64,000 nt of DNA from positions 186,001 to 250,000 of the forward strand of contig NZ_AXAY01000003.1 in assembly GCF_000473045.1 (NCBI RefSeq), written 5' to 3'. Under the pieces are notes generated by a model. It had not been told where the DNA came from, did not search any database, and was given only the letters and a program-made list of their open reading frames with translations. A program made the position numbers and the translations under genes. Below, piece after piece: positions 1 through 8,198 of this stretch. This stretch comes from Bradyrhizobium sp. WSM3983. GTDB lineage: Bacteria; Pseudomonadota; Alphaproteobacteria; Rhizobiales; Xanthobacteraceae. Position 1 is the stretch's first letter; the number at the start of each line of letters is the position of its first letter.

Positions 1-86
1 ACGGGACACCCATCAATAGAGATGTTGGGGATATCCGCCGCCGCTGAGGCGGCAGCTCTCCTCAAAACGTTCACCACAACCAGACC

Positions 87-217
87 CGTCATTCTGAGGT
101 GCGAGGCGTGGGACGCATGCATCTTATGCGGTGCCTCGAAGGATGCACGCCCCCGCTGCTGCAGCCGGGCCGTCGCCCTTCGAGGGCCGCTGAAGAAGCG
201 GCCACCTCAAGGTGACG
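87..217. repeat. Imperfect long inverted repeat at the 3' end of the ABC ATPase gene
   Basis: The left arm at 87-101 (CGTCATTCTGAGGTG) and the right arm at 203-217 (CACCTCAAGGTGACG) are complementary at about 12 of 15 positions. The DNA between them holds further short self-complementary blocks around GGCCGTC and GCGGCC. The right arm carries the TGA stop of the ABC ATPase gene (207-209). This looks like a dispersed palindromic intergenic element common in Bradyrhizobium genomes, although the family assignment is from memory. The remaining bases from 1 to 86 show no gene I can support. Confidence 0.5.
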
Positions 218-1250
218 GGGATAGAGCGACGCTTGCTGAAACAATCTCCTCACTCCGCCAGCACCTCACCGCGTGCCCATCGGGTCGCGTCTCCAGCGAC
301 GGCCCCGGCTCGCGTCGGCACACATCCTCCGCGTAGCGACATCTTGGGCTGAAGGCGCAGCCGTTTGGGGGATTGAGCGGGTTGGGAAGATCGCCGCCGG
401 TCGTAGCTAACGGCGCATGGCGCAGCGGATCGGGGATGGCGGCAATCAGGGCTTGCGTATAGGGGTGCGCCGGCCGCTCGAAGATTTCGCGCCAGTCGCC
501 ATTCTCGACGATGCGGCCGAGATACATGACGGCGACCCGGTCGCTCATGTGTTCGACGACGCCGAGGTCGTGGCTGATCATGATGTAGGAGAGACCGAGC
601 GTGTCCTTCAATTCCAGCAGCAGATTGATGATTTGGGCGCGGATCGAGACGTCGAGCGCCGAGACGGGTTCGTCGCAGATGACGATTTTGGGATTGAGGA
701 TCAGCGCGCGCGCAATGCCGATGCGCTGGCGCTGGCCGCCGGAGAATTCATGCGGGTAGCGGTCGGCCTGCTCGGGCCGCAGGCCCACATGCCGCAGCAT
801 GGTCGCAACGCGGTCCTCGATCTCGCTTTTTGCGGTCACGCCGTGCACACGCAGGGGATCTTCCAGCGTGCGGCGAACGGTCTGGCGCGGATTGAGCGAG
901 GCGTAGGGATCCTGGAAGACGATCTGGACAATGCGGGCCAGTGACTTCCGGTCGCCGGCTGGCCTGCCCGTCACGACCTGCCCGTCCAGCACGATGCGGC
1001 CACGCGTCGGCGTCAGCAGACCAAGGATCGACAAGGCGACCGTCGACTTGCCCGAGCCGGACTCGCCGACGAGGCCGAGGCATTCGCCGCGCTTCAGCCT
1101 GAGATCGACACCATCGACGGCGCGGAGCAGCCGCCGGTTACGGCCCAGCAGGCCACCGCCGAGCGGAAAATGAACCGCGAGATCCTCGACGTTGAGAATG
1201 AGATCGTCGTCCGCCCTTCCCTCGCCCGATCTGTTTTTGGGTTCATGCAT
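207..1250 (-). CDS. Peptide/opine ABC transporter, ATP-binding subunit (DppF/OppF type)
   Basis: Cytoplasmic ATPase of a peptide/nickel/opine-type importer, 347 residues. Walker A is GESGSGKST (62-70), the signature is SGGQRQR (170-176) and Walker B with its glutamate is ICDEP (191-195). The C-terminal extension has the Cys-rich motif CAFSPRC...C typical of oligopeptide ABC ATPases. The ATG at 1250 lies 8 bases after GAGGTG and overlaps the end of the partner ATPase gene by 8 bases, so the two are translationally coupled. It is the last gene of a five-gene transporter operon. Substrate cannot be read from the sequence; peptides, opines or related small solutes are all possible. Confidence 0.9.
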   Translation of the reverse strand: MHEPKNRSGEGRADDDLILNVEDLAVHFPLGGGLLGRNRRLLRAVDGVDLRLKRGECLGLVGESGSGKSTVALSILGLLTPTRGRIVLDGQVVTGRPAGDRKSLARIVQIVFQDPYASLNPRQTVRRTLEDPLRVHGVTAKSEIEDRVATMLRHVGLRPEQADRYPHEFSGGQRQRIGIARALILNPKIVICDEPVSALDVSIRAQIINLLLELKDTLGLSYIMISHDLGVVEHMSDRVAVMYLGRIVENGDWREIFERPAHPYTQALIAAIPDPLRHAPLATTGGDLPNPLNPPNGCAFSPRCRYAEDVCRREPGPSLETRPDGHAVRCWRSEEIVSASVALSPSP

Positions 1251-2223
1251 GGTGGTGACACCTCACCAGGCCGCCGGCCTCCAGAAAATCCGCCGTCGGA
1301 ACGACAGTCCTGCAAATGTCGGTCGCCTTCGCGCAGCGCGGATTGAACCGGCAGCCATCCGGGAAATTCGTGATGGCCGGGACGACGCCCGCGATCTCCT
1401 GGAGCCTGCTCCGGCCAAGTGCAGCGCGACTGCCCAGCCGCGGCAGCGAGCCAACCAGGCCTTGGGTATAGGGATGCGAGGGCGCGCGGAAAATATCAGC
1501 CGAGCCACGCTCCTCGACGATGCGGCCGGCATACATGACGGCGACGCGGCGGCAGACATTGGCGACCAGGCCGAGATCGTGGCTGATCATCAGGATCGCC
1601 GTGCCGCGTTCGGCGCATAGATTGCGCATCAGCTCGATGATTTCGGCCTGCACGGTCACGTCGAGCGCGGTGGTCGGCTCGTCGGCGATCAGGAGATCCG
1701 GACCGCATGCGAGCGCAATGGCGATCATCACGCGTTGGCGCATGCCGCCGGAGAGCTGGTGCGGGTAGTCGTTCACGCGCCGCTCGGGTGCCGGGACGCG
1801 GACACTCGCCAGCGCCTCGACCGCAAGTTGATCGGCCTCCCGCCAGCTCTTGCCCTTGTGCAGCACGAACATCTCGGCGATCTGCCGTCCGACCGGCGAG
1901 ACCGGGTTCAGCGCTGTCATCGGCTCCTGGAAGATCATGGCGATGCGATTGCCGCGCAGCTCCCGCTGCCTGGCGGCTGAAAGGTGCTGGATCTCCTGCC
2001 CCTCGAACCGGATGACGCCGCCGCCGATCGACAGTGGCTGCCGCAGCAGGCCGATCAGAGCGAGCGCCGTGATGCTCTTGCCACAGCCGGATTCGCCGAC
2101 CAGGCCGAACGTCTCGCCGCGATCGATGCGGAATGAAATACCCTCAGCCGCCGCCACGCGCCGCGATCCGTCGTCGAGATCGATACGCAAATCCTCGACT
2201 TCGATCAGCGGCGCGCCCGTCAT
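1243..2223 (-). CDS. Peptide/opine ABC transporter, ATP-binding subunit (DppD/OppD type)
   Basis: Second ATPase of the importer, 326 residues. Walker A is GESGCGKS (43-50), the signature SGGMRQR (158-164) and Walker B DEPTTALD (181-188). The C-terminal oligopeptide-transporter extension ends in a Cys motif (CRFNPRC, then C and C). The start codon overlaps the stop of the upstream permease gene as ATGA (2220-2223), and the 3' end overlaps the next ATPase gene by 8 bases. The two ATPases are expected to form a heterodimer driving the two permeases of this operon. Confidence 0.9.
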   Translation of the reverse strand: MTGAPLIEVEDLRIDLDDGSRRVAAAEGISFRIDRGETFGLVGESGCGKSITALALIGLLRQPLSIGGGVIRFEGQEIQHLSAARQRELRGNRIAMIFQEPMTALNPVSPVGRQIAEMFVLHKGKSWREADQLAVEALASVRVPAPERRVNDYPHQLSGGMRQRVMIAIALACGPDLLIADEPTTALDVTVQAEIIELMRNLCAERGTAILMISHDLGLVANVCRRVAVMYAGRIVEERGSADIFRAPSHPYTQGLVGSLPRLGSRAALGRSRLQEIAGVVPAITNFPDGCRFNPRCAKATDICRTVVPTADFLEAGGLVRCHHHA

Positions 2224-3041
2224 GTCCGCCGGCTCCGCGACTGGGGGTCGAGAATGTCACGCAGACCATCGCCGAGCAGATTGAGGCCGAGCACCGTGAG
2301 AAAGATGGCGAGGCCCGGAAAGACCGAGAGCCAGGGCGCCGTCGTGATCTGGTCGCGGGCGTCCGACAGCATGCTGCCCCAGCTCGGAAACGGCGGGCGG
2401 ACGCCGAGGCCAAGGAACGACAATGCGGCCTCAGACAGGACCGCACTGCCCATGCCCAAGGTGCCGATGACGACGATCGGCCCCAGCATGTTCGGCAAGA
2501 GCTGCGTGATCATGATGCGCAAATCGCCGTAGCCGAGCACGGTGGCGGCCTGCACGTAGCCCTGGCTCCTCAGCGACAGCGCCGAGGCGCGCGCGATCCG
2601 GCAGGTGAAGGACCAGTTGGTCAGCCCGAGCGCGATCAGCAGGCTGGTCAGGCCCGGTCCAAGCACCGCCATGATGGCCAGCGCGAAGATCAGCGAGGGG
2701 ATCGCGAGCATGACATTGGTCAGGGCGTTGACGACATCGTCCCACCAGCCGCCCCAATAGCCGGCGCTCAGGCCCAGCGCCACGCCGATGACGCTGTTGA
2801 CGAGCTGCGAGACGATGCCGACCGTCAGCGAGACACGCGCGCCGTAAACGACGCGGGAATAGATGTCGCGGCCCTGGTCGTCGGTGCCGAACCACCAGGT
2901 CCAGCTCGGAGGTTCCTCCGCGTTCAGCAAATTGGCGTCCAGGACGGGATCGGTGTGCGCAAGCCAGGGCGCGAGCAGCCCGACCAGGATCGCGAGCGCG
3001 AACAACGCGCCGCCGATAACGAGATTGGTGCGAAGCTTCAT
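2220..3041 (-). CDS. Peptide/opine ABC transporter permease (DppC type)
   Basis: Inner-membrane permease of the importer, 273 residues, starting MKLRTNLVIGG. The frame stays open far upstream, but the ATG at 3041 overlaps the stop of the preceding permease gene (ATGA, 3038-3041) and gives the normal family length. A first membrane helix (about residues 8-28) is followed by a periplasmic stretch with the DppC-like FGTDDQGRDIYSRVVYG motif, then five further helices. The EAALSFLGLG segment before the last helices matches the cytoplasmic coupling region of this family. It would pair with the DppB-type permease upstream. Confidence 0.9.
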   Translation of the reverse strand: MKLRTNLVIGGALFALAILVGLLAPWLAHTDPVLDANLLNAEEPPSWTWWFGTDDQGRDIYSRVVYGARVSLTVGIVSQLVNSVIGVALGLSAGYWGGWWDDVVNALTNVMLAIPSLIFALAIMAVLGPGLTSLLIALGLTNWSFTCRIARASALSLRSQGYVQAATVLGYGDLRIMITQLLPNMLGPIVVIGTLGMGSAVLSEAALSFLGLGVRPPFPSWGSMLSDARDQITTAPWLSVFPGLAIFLTVLGLNLLGDGLRDILDPQSRSRRT

Positions 3042-3961
3042 GCGTATCTGATCCTCGGATCGATCACGCCGTAGAGCACGTCGATCAGCAAGTTGATCGC
3101 GAGAAAGGCCAGCACCACCACCAGAATGGAGCCCTGGACGGCCGGAATGTCGCGCTGCAGGACGCTGTCCACGAGCAGCGAGCCGATGCCCGGCCAGGAA
3201 AACAGCTTTTCGACGACGACCGCCTGCCCCATCAGCCCACCGAACTGCAGGCCGACGGTGGTGAGGATGATGACGAGCGCGTTGCGCATCACGTGCCACT
3301 TCACCACCCGTGTCTCGCTCATGCCCTTGGAGCGCGCGGTGCGGACGAAATCGGCCGTCATGATCTCGAGCACCGCAGCTCGCGTCGTCCGGGCAAACAG
3401 CGCCATCGGCGAGACGCCGAGCGTCACGGCCGGCAGCAGCAGATATTTCAGGCCGCCATCGCCATAGCCGAAACTCGGCAGCCAGCCCAGCTTCAGTGCG
3501 AACAGATACATCAGCACCAGTCCAAGCCAGAATTTGGCAATGGAGAGGCCCGACACCGCGACGACCATTGCCGCGCTGTCGACCAGACCGCCCGGCCGCA
3601 ATGCCGCGATGAAGCCGAGCGGCACTCCGAGCAGAACCGAAAATGCCATGGCCGTGAAGATCAGCTGCAGCGTCGGCCACGCGCGCTTGGCGATCATGCT
3701 CGTCACCGGCTCGCGGGTCCGGAACGACGTGCCGAAATCACCGGTGGCGAGTTTGGCGATATAGGCGCCGAAACGCACATAGACGGGATCGTCGAGGCCA
3801 AGCTGCTTCTTCATGCGCAACTCGACCTGAGGATCGGCGTCGTCGCTCATGGACGAGACGATGCTGCCGGGAACGACGCTGAACAGCACGAAGACTAGCA
3901 GCACGACAGCGAGCACGGTCGGAATGGTTTGCAGGAGGCGACGGACGAGGAAGGAGAGCAT
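3038..3961 (-). CDS. Peptide/opine ABC transporter permease (DppB type)
   Basis: Inner-membrane permease, 307 residues from the ATG at 3961 (MLSFLVRRLLQTIPTV), the classical beginning of DppB/NikB-type permeases. An in-frame ATG at 3985 would add eight residues with no family support. It has the N-terminal helix, a periplasmic region, then the binding-protein-dependent transport domain with the coupling sequence RTARSKGMSETRV. The 3' end overlaps the next permease by 4 bases. It lies 59 bases downstream of the binding-protein gene. Confidence 0.88.
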   Translation of the reverse strand: MLSFLVRRLLQTIPTVLAVVLLVFVLFSVVPGSIVSSMSDDADPQVELRMKKQLGLDDPVYVRFGAYIAKLATGDFGTSFRTREPVTSMIAKRAWPTLQLIFTAMAFSVLLGVPLGFIAALRPGGLVDSAAMVVAVSGLSIAKFWLGLVLMYLFALKLGWLPSFGYGDGGLKYLLLPAVTLGVSPMALFARTTRAAVLEIMTADFVRTARSKGMSETRVVKWHVMRNALVIILTTVGLQFGGLMGQAVVVEKLFSWPGIGSLLVDSVLQRDIPAVQGSILVVVLAFLAINLLIDVLYGVIDPRIRYA

Positions 3962-4020
3962 CGGCACTTTCTTCGCTCCCTCCATCGTTCATCGCGATGG
4001 AGGGCGCACGAGAACGCGTG

Positions 4021-5610
4021 TCACTTCGCGGGCGAGGTCTCGTCGACCCAGACGTCCTCGACGTTCTGATGGGTCAGTTCCGTCGCGTTCAGCTGAACTC
4101 CGTGGAGCCAGGGCTGCACGGCCATGACCGCCTTGTTGTAATTGAAGAACCAGACCGGCGCCTCGTCGTAGAGCAGCGCATTGGCCTTTTGCAGCAGCTG
4201 GGTGCGCTTGGCGGTGTCGTCGGCCTGCCCGGCGTCATCGATGATCTTGTCGAACTCGGCGTTTTTGTAGTTCATGTAGTTGCAGGCCGATTGTGGCGTC
4301 GACGAATGGAAGCATTTCAGCGCGGCCAGGGGGTCCGGACCGGTCTGCTGGGAATAGATGAAGGCCTGGTAGTCACCGGAGCGAACCACCTCGGACAGCA
4401 CCGCGGCCTCGACCTGCTTGACCTTCGCCTTGATGCCGACCTTGTCCAGCATCGGAATCACGGCCGAGACGATCGGCAAGCCCCAGCTCTCGTTCTGGCT
4501 CGTGGTCCATTCGAATTCGAAGCCGGAGGCGTAGCCAGCGTCAGCAAGCAGCTGCTTGGCCTTGGCGGGATCGTAGGGGTACGGCTTCATCGCCTTGTCG
4601 TAGGCCGGCGAGGTCAGCGGCAGCCAGCTGGTGGCGCGATAGGCCTTGCCCTTGACCAGCTTGTTGATGATCAGGTCGGTGTCGATCGCATAGTTGATCG
4701 CCTGCCGGACGCGCTTGTCGGCGAACGGCTTGAATGCGGGATTCATCCCCATGTAACGCGTGAAGACCTCGGCGACCTCGGCGATGGTACCCTTGAGGTT
4801 AGGATCGGCCTGATAGGCGACATATTGCGCCGGCCCGAGCACGGAGGTGTCGATCTCCTTGTTGCGGAACGCGACATCGCGGGCCGCAGCCTCGGCCATG
4901 ACCGACACGATGACCCTGTCGGCGTACGGCTTGCCGGGCTTGTAGAACCGGTCCCACCGCTCCAGCACGATGCGCGATCCCGGCACGTGCTCGACGAATT
5001 TGAATGGTCCGAGACCGATCGGATGCTGGATGAAGCTCTCCTTGGCGGCCTCGTCGGCGGGATAGATCGAGGTCAGCGCGGTGAAGAAGTAGAAGCCCGG
5101 ATCGACCTTCTCGGTCAGCTTCATCTCGATCGTGAAGTCGTCGATCTTCTTCAGGCCGGAGATCTCCTTGGCCTGGCCCTTCTCAACCGCCGCCGCGCCC
5201 TCGATGATGCGGACATAGCGCGCACCCGGATAGGCCTTGGTGCCGTCCATGATGCGGTTGTAGGACCAGATGACATCGTCGGCCGTCATCTTGCGGCCGT
5301 TGTGGAAATAGGCGTCGTCGCGAAGCTTGAAGGTTTGAACGAGACCGCCGCCCGAGACGATGACCTCCTTCGCAAGTTCCGGAACCGGCTTTCCTTCCGC
5401 GGAGTCCCAGATGTAGAGCGAGCGATGCAGGGCCTTGGCGTAGATCTCGTCCTGGGCCCGCTGGGTGGTGTGAATGTCCAGGCTGGTGAAACTCGAACCG
5501 TAAGGCGCGGTCATGCGGATGGTTCCGCCCTTGCGCGGTGTCTGGGCCTCCACTGATCCGGCGAGCGCCAGTCCCACCCCCGCGACAATCGCAATCATCC
5601 TGAACATCAT
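4021..5610 (-). CDS. Extracellular solute-binding protein, family 5 (DppA/OppA type)
   Basis: Periplasmic substrate-binding protein of the importer, 529 residues. The ATG at 5610 is preceded by GGGGGA five bases upstream and begins a Sec signal peptide (MMFRMIAIVAGVGLALAGSV, with cleavage likely after VEA). A more upstream in-frame ATG at 5652 would bury that signal. The mature part has the family-5 features KGGTIRM near the N-terminus and the NYAID/YDPAKAKQLLADAGY blocks. It is the first transporter gene and is separated from mtnK upstream by about 170 bases, so it may have its own promoter. The ligand is unknown. Confidence 0.88.
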   Translation of the reverse strand: MMFRMIAIVAGVGLALAGSVEAQTPRKGGTIRMTAPYGSSFTSLDIHTTQRAQDEIYAKALHRSLYIWDSAEGKPVPELAKEVIVSGGGLVQTFKLRDDAYFHNGRKMTADDVIWSYNRIMDGTKAYPGARYVRIIEGAAAVEKGQAKEISGLKKIDDFTIEMKLTEKVDPGFYFFTALTSIYPADEAAKESFIQHPIGLGPFKFVEHVPGSRIVLERWDRFYKPGKPYADRVIVSVMAEAAARDVAFRNKEIDTSVLGPAQYVAYQADPNLKGTIAEVAEVFTRYMGMNPAFKPFADKRVRQAINYAIDTDLIINKLVKGKAYRATSWLPLTSPAYDKAMKPYPYDPAKAKQLLADAGYASGFEFEWTTSQNESWGLPIVSAVIPMLDKVGIKAKVKQVEAAVLSEVVRSGDYQAFIYSQQTGPDPLAALKCFHSSTPQSACNYMNYKNAEFDKIIDDAGQADDTAKRTQLLQKANALLYDEAPVWFFNYNKAVMAVQPWLHGVQLNATELTHQNVEDVWVDETSPAK

Positions 5611-5781
5611 GTGTCCCCCAAACGCAGGTATTTCGATCAGGGATTTGATCATTCGTCACCCGTCGAACGCAAGCTTCGTTTTGATGGCGGACGATGCCAG
5701 TTCCGGGCCTCGGGTGCCAGGTTGCGCCCGCCCAGCGCTGTAAGCCGCCGATTGACGCGGTGCGTCATCGCGCGACCACGC

Positions 5782-7068
5782 TCAGCCGGATAGCTCGGGC
5801 TGCCAGTCCCGCAATTTTCGCGCGGCGCCGGTGACTTCGGCGATCGTCCGAAACGCCACCGCCTCCACCATCATTGCGCGCGCGAGCCGCACGGCGCGGG
5901 CTTCGCTGATGGCGCGCTTCTGCGGGTCCTCGATCAGCTCGAAGTCGATGTTGTGGGCGAGGCCGAAGACCCGGCGGATGGTCTTGGCGGCGGCGAAGCC
6001 GACGGTGTCGGTGAACAGCCGCTGCATGTAGGCCTGCCGTTCGGTCTCCAGGCGCGCAGCGCCCTTCTCGCCGGCGAAGAGCGAGGCTGGATAGGCATCG
6101 CCGCTGGCTTCGGACCGCCAGAGATCGAGGAATTTGCCGACGAACCCGCTCCAGACCTGCTCGACCGTCTCCAGCACCCAGCCCTCGAATTCGCGCCGCT
6201 CGCCGGGCGCGCGCTCGTGGCCGGCGGAGGCGAAATAGGCCATCAGGAGATTGGCCAGCACCGCGCCGACGTCAAAACCCATCGGGCCATAGAATGCGAA
6301 TTCGGGATCGATCACCCGCGTCTCGCTCTCCGTCACCATGATCGAGCCGGTATGGAGATCGCCGTGGAGCAGTCCTTCCGGGCTCGCCATGAATTTCAGC
6401 TTCAGCCGGGAGATCGCGACATGCAGCTCCATGTCGTCGCGCATGGACGCAGCCAGGCCGTCGAGACAGGGCGCGGTCCAGCGGTTCTGCTCGGCGATGC
6501 GGTAGGGATCGGTGAAGATCAGGTCCTCGGTGATCTTGCACAGCGCGTGGTTGCCGGCGAAGGCGGCGATGGCCTCCTTCTTCTCCGCAGCCCTGAGCGC
6601 GAGATCGGAAGTGAAGAACAGCGTCCGCGCCATGAAACTGGTGATGTCGTCGACAAAGCGCGGATATTGCGTGCCTGCGACCAGGCCCTTGCGCATGATG
6701 ATATGGGGCTCGAGCAGCTCCATCACGGTGAGCGCCAGCGTTTCGTTGTGGTGCAGCAAGGCCGGCACGAGGCCGGGCGCGAGCTGGGCCTGCCGGGACA
6801 GCGCGAGATATTCGTAATGGGCCCGTGACAGCGGCAGCGGCCAGCTCTCGCCGACGAGGCGGACGTAAGGCAGCGCCTGCTTCACGGCGATGCCGCCGTG
6901 CGCGCCCTTCACGATGAAGACGAGATTGAGATTGCCGTCGCCGACCTCGGTGATCGCCCAGGCCGCCGGCGCGCCGCCGAGCAGGGTCGCGATGTCAGGC
7001 AGGCCTGCGAGATAATCCCGCAAGGCCGCTTCCTGCAAAATCCGGTAATCCTCCTGCCCCTGCGCCAT
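5782..7068 (-). CDS. mtnK: S-methyl-5-thioribose kinase
   Basis: Phosphorylates 5-methylthioribose to the 1-phosphate in methionine salvage from methylthioadenosine. The 428-residue length fits the family. Visible features are the glycine-rich nucleotide loop EVGDGNLN (41-48), the AVKQALPYVR segment, the catalytic loop HGDLHTGS (235-242) and the metal-binding stretch DPEFAFYGPMGFD (254-266). The ATG at 7068 was chosen over one 33 codons upstream because the extra residues resemble nothing and this start follows GGGATGGGA. No mtnA (isomerase) gene is in the window, so the next pathway step must be encoded elsewhere. The ABC importer downstream may share its transcript. Confidence 0.9.
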   Translation of the reverse strand: MAQGQEDYRILQEAALRDYLAGLPDIATLLGGAPAAWAITEVGDGNLNLVFIVKGAHGGIAVKQALPYVRLVGESWPLPLSRAHYEYLALSRQAQLAPGLVPALLHHNETLALTVMELLEPHIIMRKGLVAGTQYPRFVDDITSFMARTLFFTSDLALRAAEKKEAIAAFAGNHALCKITEDLIFTDPYRIAEQNRWTAPCLDGLAASMRDDMELHVAISRLKLKFMASPEGLLHGDLHTGSIMVTESETRVIDPEFAFYGPMGFDVGAVLANLLMAYFASAGHERAPGERREFEGWVLETVEQVWSGFVGKFLDLWRSEASGDAYPASLFAGEKGAARLETERQAYMQRLFTDTVGFAAAKTIRRVFGLAHNIDFELIEDPQKRAISEARAVRLARAMMVEAVAFRTIAEVTGAARKLRDWQPELSG

Positions 7069-7103
7069 GACGATCCCATCCCATGCTTGGCATGGCCGGA
7101 TCG

Positions 7104-7451
7104 TTACTCCCGCTCCAGGAAGCTCGAGCCGATCTCGGCCTTTCTTTTGATGGGATCGTAATCGCAATAGATGCTGTCCGCCACCAGCGTGTAGCTGGCG
7201 CTGACCGTGTATTTATCCAGCTTGACCGAGTTCAGCCCGATCACAGAGGTGCTTTTACCGCCGTTCCATTTGAACGGTGTCGAGGTCTTGGCCTGCTCGC
7301 AGGCCATCACGGCCTCGTTGAAGACGTAGCCTTCGACGAACGCCTTCAGCGTTCGCACCTGCACCGCCATCTTCCACTCGACATAGCCGATGGCCCCAAG
7401 GCCGGCGACGATCAGCACCAGAAGCGCGACGACGATCCTCTGAAAAGTCAT
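7104..7451 (-). CDS. Small membrane-anchored protein of unknown function
   Basis: A 115-residue protein I do not recognise. One N-terminal hydrophobic helix (about residues 6-24) is followed by a soluble, probably periplasmic domain with two cysteines that could pair (in MACEQ and YCDYD). The ATG at 7451 is preceded by GGGGGAG three bases upstream; a TTG at 7463 is less likely. It lies 45 bases after the DUF1467 gene and 35 bases before mtnK, all in one direction, so co-transcription is plausible. Confidence 0.7.
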   Translation of the reverse strand: MTFQRIVVALLVLIVAGLGAIGYVEWKMAVQVRTLKAFVEGYVFNEAVMACEQAKTSTPFKWNGGKSTSVIGLNSVKLDKYTVSASYTLVADSIYCDYDPIKRKAEIGSSFLERE

Positions 7452-7496
7452 TTGCTCCCCCAAAAAACGACGCCAGCCGGAAAATCTGGCAAAAAC

Positions 7497-7772
7497 CTAG
7501 AACGGCATTCCCATCAGTTTCGACAGCCGCTCGATCGAGAGATAGCCGGCCTGGTAGGCGAGCATGCCGAGGCCATAGATGATGGCCGAGATGATCGTAG
7601 TCCAGACCAACTTGCGCTTCATGCCGGTCAGGATCGGTGCGCCGGGGTCGGTGCCGGGCGCGCCGACGCCGTCCTCGTGCTGGCTGCGCACGCCGAACGG
7701 CAGCGTCAGGAACAACGCGATCCACCAGATCACGAAGTAGATTGCGAGCCCGGTCGATATCTGAGCGGCCAT
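7497..7772 (-). CDS. DUF1467 family membrane protein
   Basis: A 91-residue inner-membrane protein with two predicted helices (about residues 8-27 and 58-78). Between them is the motif FGVRSQHEDGVGAPGTDPGAP, shortened here to its core RSQHEDG...GAP, which is the hallmark of DUF1467. The function is unknown. The gene sits 10 bases downstream of mce, an arrangement I recall as common in Rhizobiales. Confidence 0.85.
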   Translation of the reverse strand: MAAQISTGLAIYFVIWWIALFLTLPFGVRSQHEDGVGAPGTDPGAPILTGMKRKLVWTTIISAIIYGLGMLAYQAGYLSIERLSKLMGMPF

Positions 7773-7782
7773 GATCCCGGCC

Positions 7783-8187
7783 CTACGCCTGCTCGATTTC
7801 GACCAGCGCGCCCGAAAAATCCTTTGGATGCAGGAACAGGACCGGCTTGCCGTGGGCGCCGATCTTCGGCACGCCGTCGCCGAGGACGCGGGCGCCCTCC
7901 TTCACCAAGGTGTCGCGCGAGGCGATGATGTCGACGACCTCGTAGCAGATATGGTGGATGCCGCCGTCGGCATTGCGCTCAAGGAACTTTGCGATCGGCG
8001 AGGTCTCGCCGAGCGGCTCGATGAACTCGATCTTGGTGTTGGGCAGCGTCGCGAACACAGTGGTGACGCCATGCTCGGGCAGCGCGACGGCTTCCGAAAT
8101 CTGCGCCCCGAACGCTGCGCCGTAGATCTTTGCAGCCTTGATCGCGTCCTTTGTGGCGATCGCCACATGGTTGAGCCGGCCCAGCAT
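7783..8187 (-). CDS. mce: Methylmalonyl-CoA epimerase
   Basis: Interconverts (R)- and (S)-methylmalonyl-CoA in propionate and ethylmalonyl-type metabolism. It is a 134-residue vicinal-oxygen-chelate protein with paired beta-alpha-beta modules. Metal ligands are expected at the N-terminal LNHVAIAT (His), the GIHHICYEV segment (His) and the final VEIEQ (Glu). The ATG at 8187 gives the normal MLGRLNHVAIA beginning; the extra upstream residues are unlike the family. It lies 11 bases downstream of the RNase J gene in the same unit. Confidence 0.92.
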   Translation of the reverse strand: MLGRLNHVAIATKDAIKAAKIYGAAFGAQISEAVALPEHGVTTVFATLPNTKIEFIEPLGETSPIAKFLERNADGGIHHICYEVVDIIASRDTLVKEGARVLGDGVPKIGAHGKPVLFLHPKDFSGALVEIEQA

Positions 8188-8198
8188 GGTCTTCTCCC

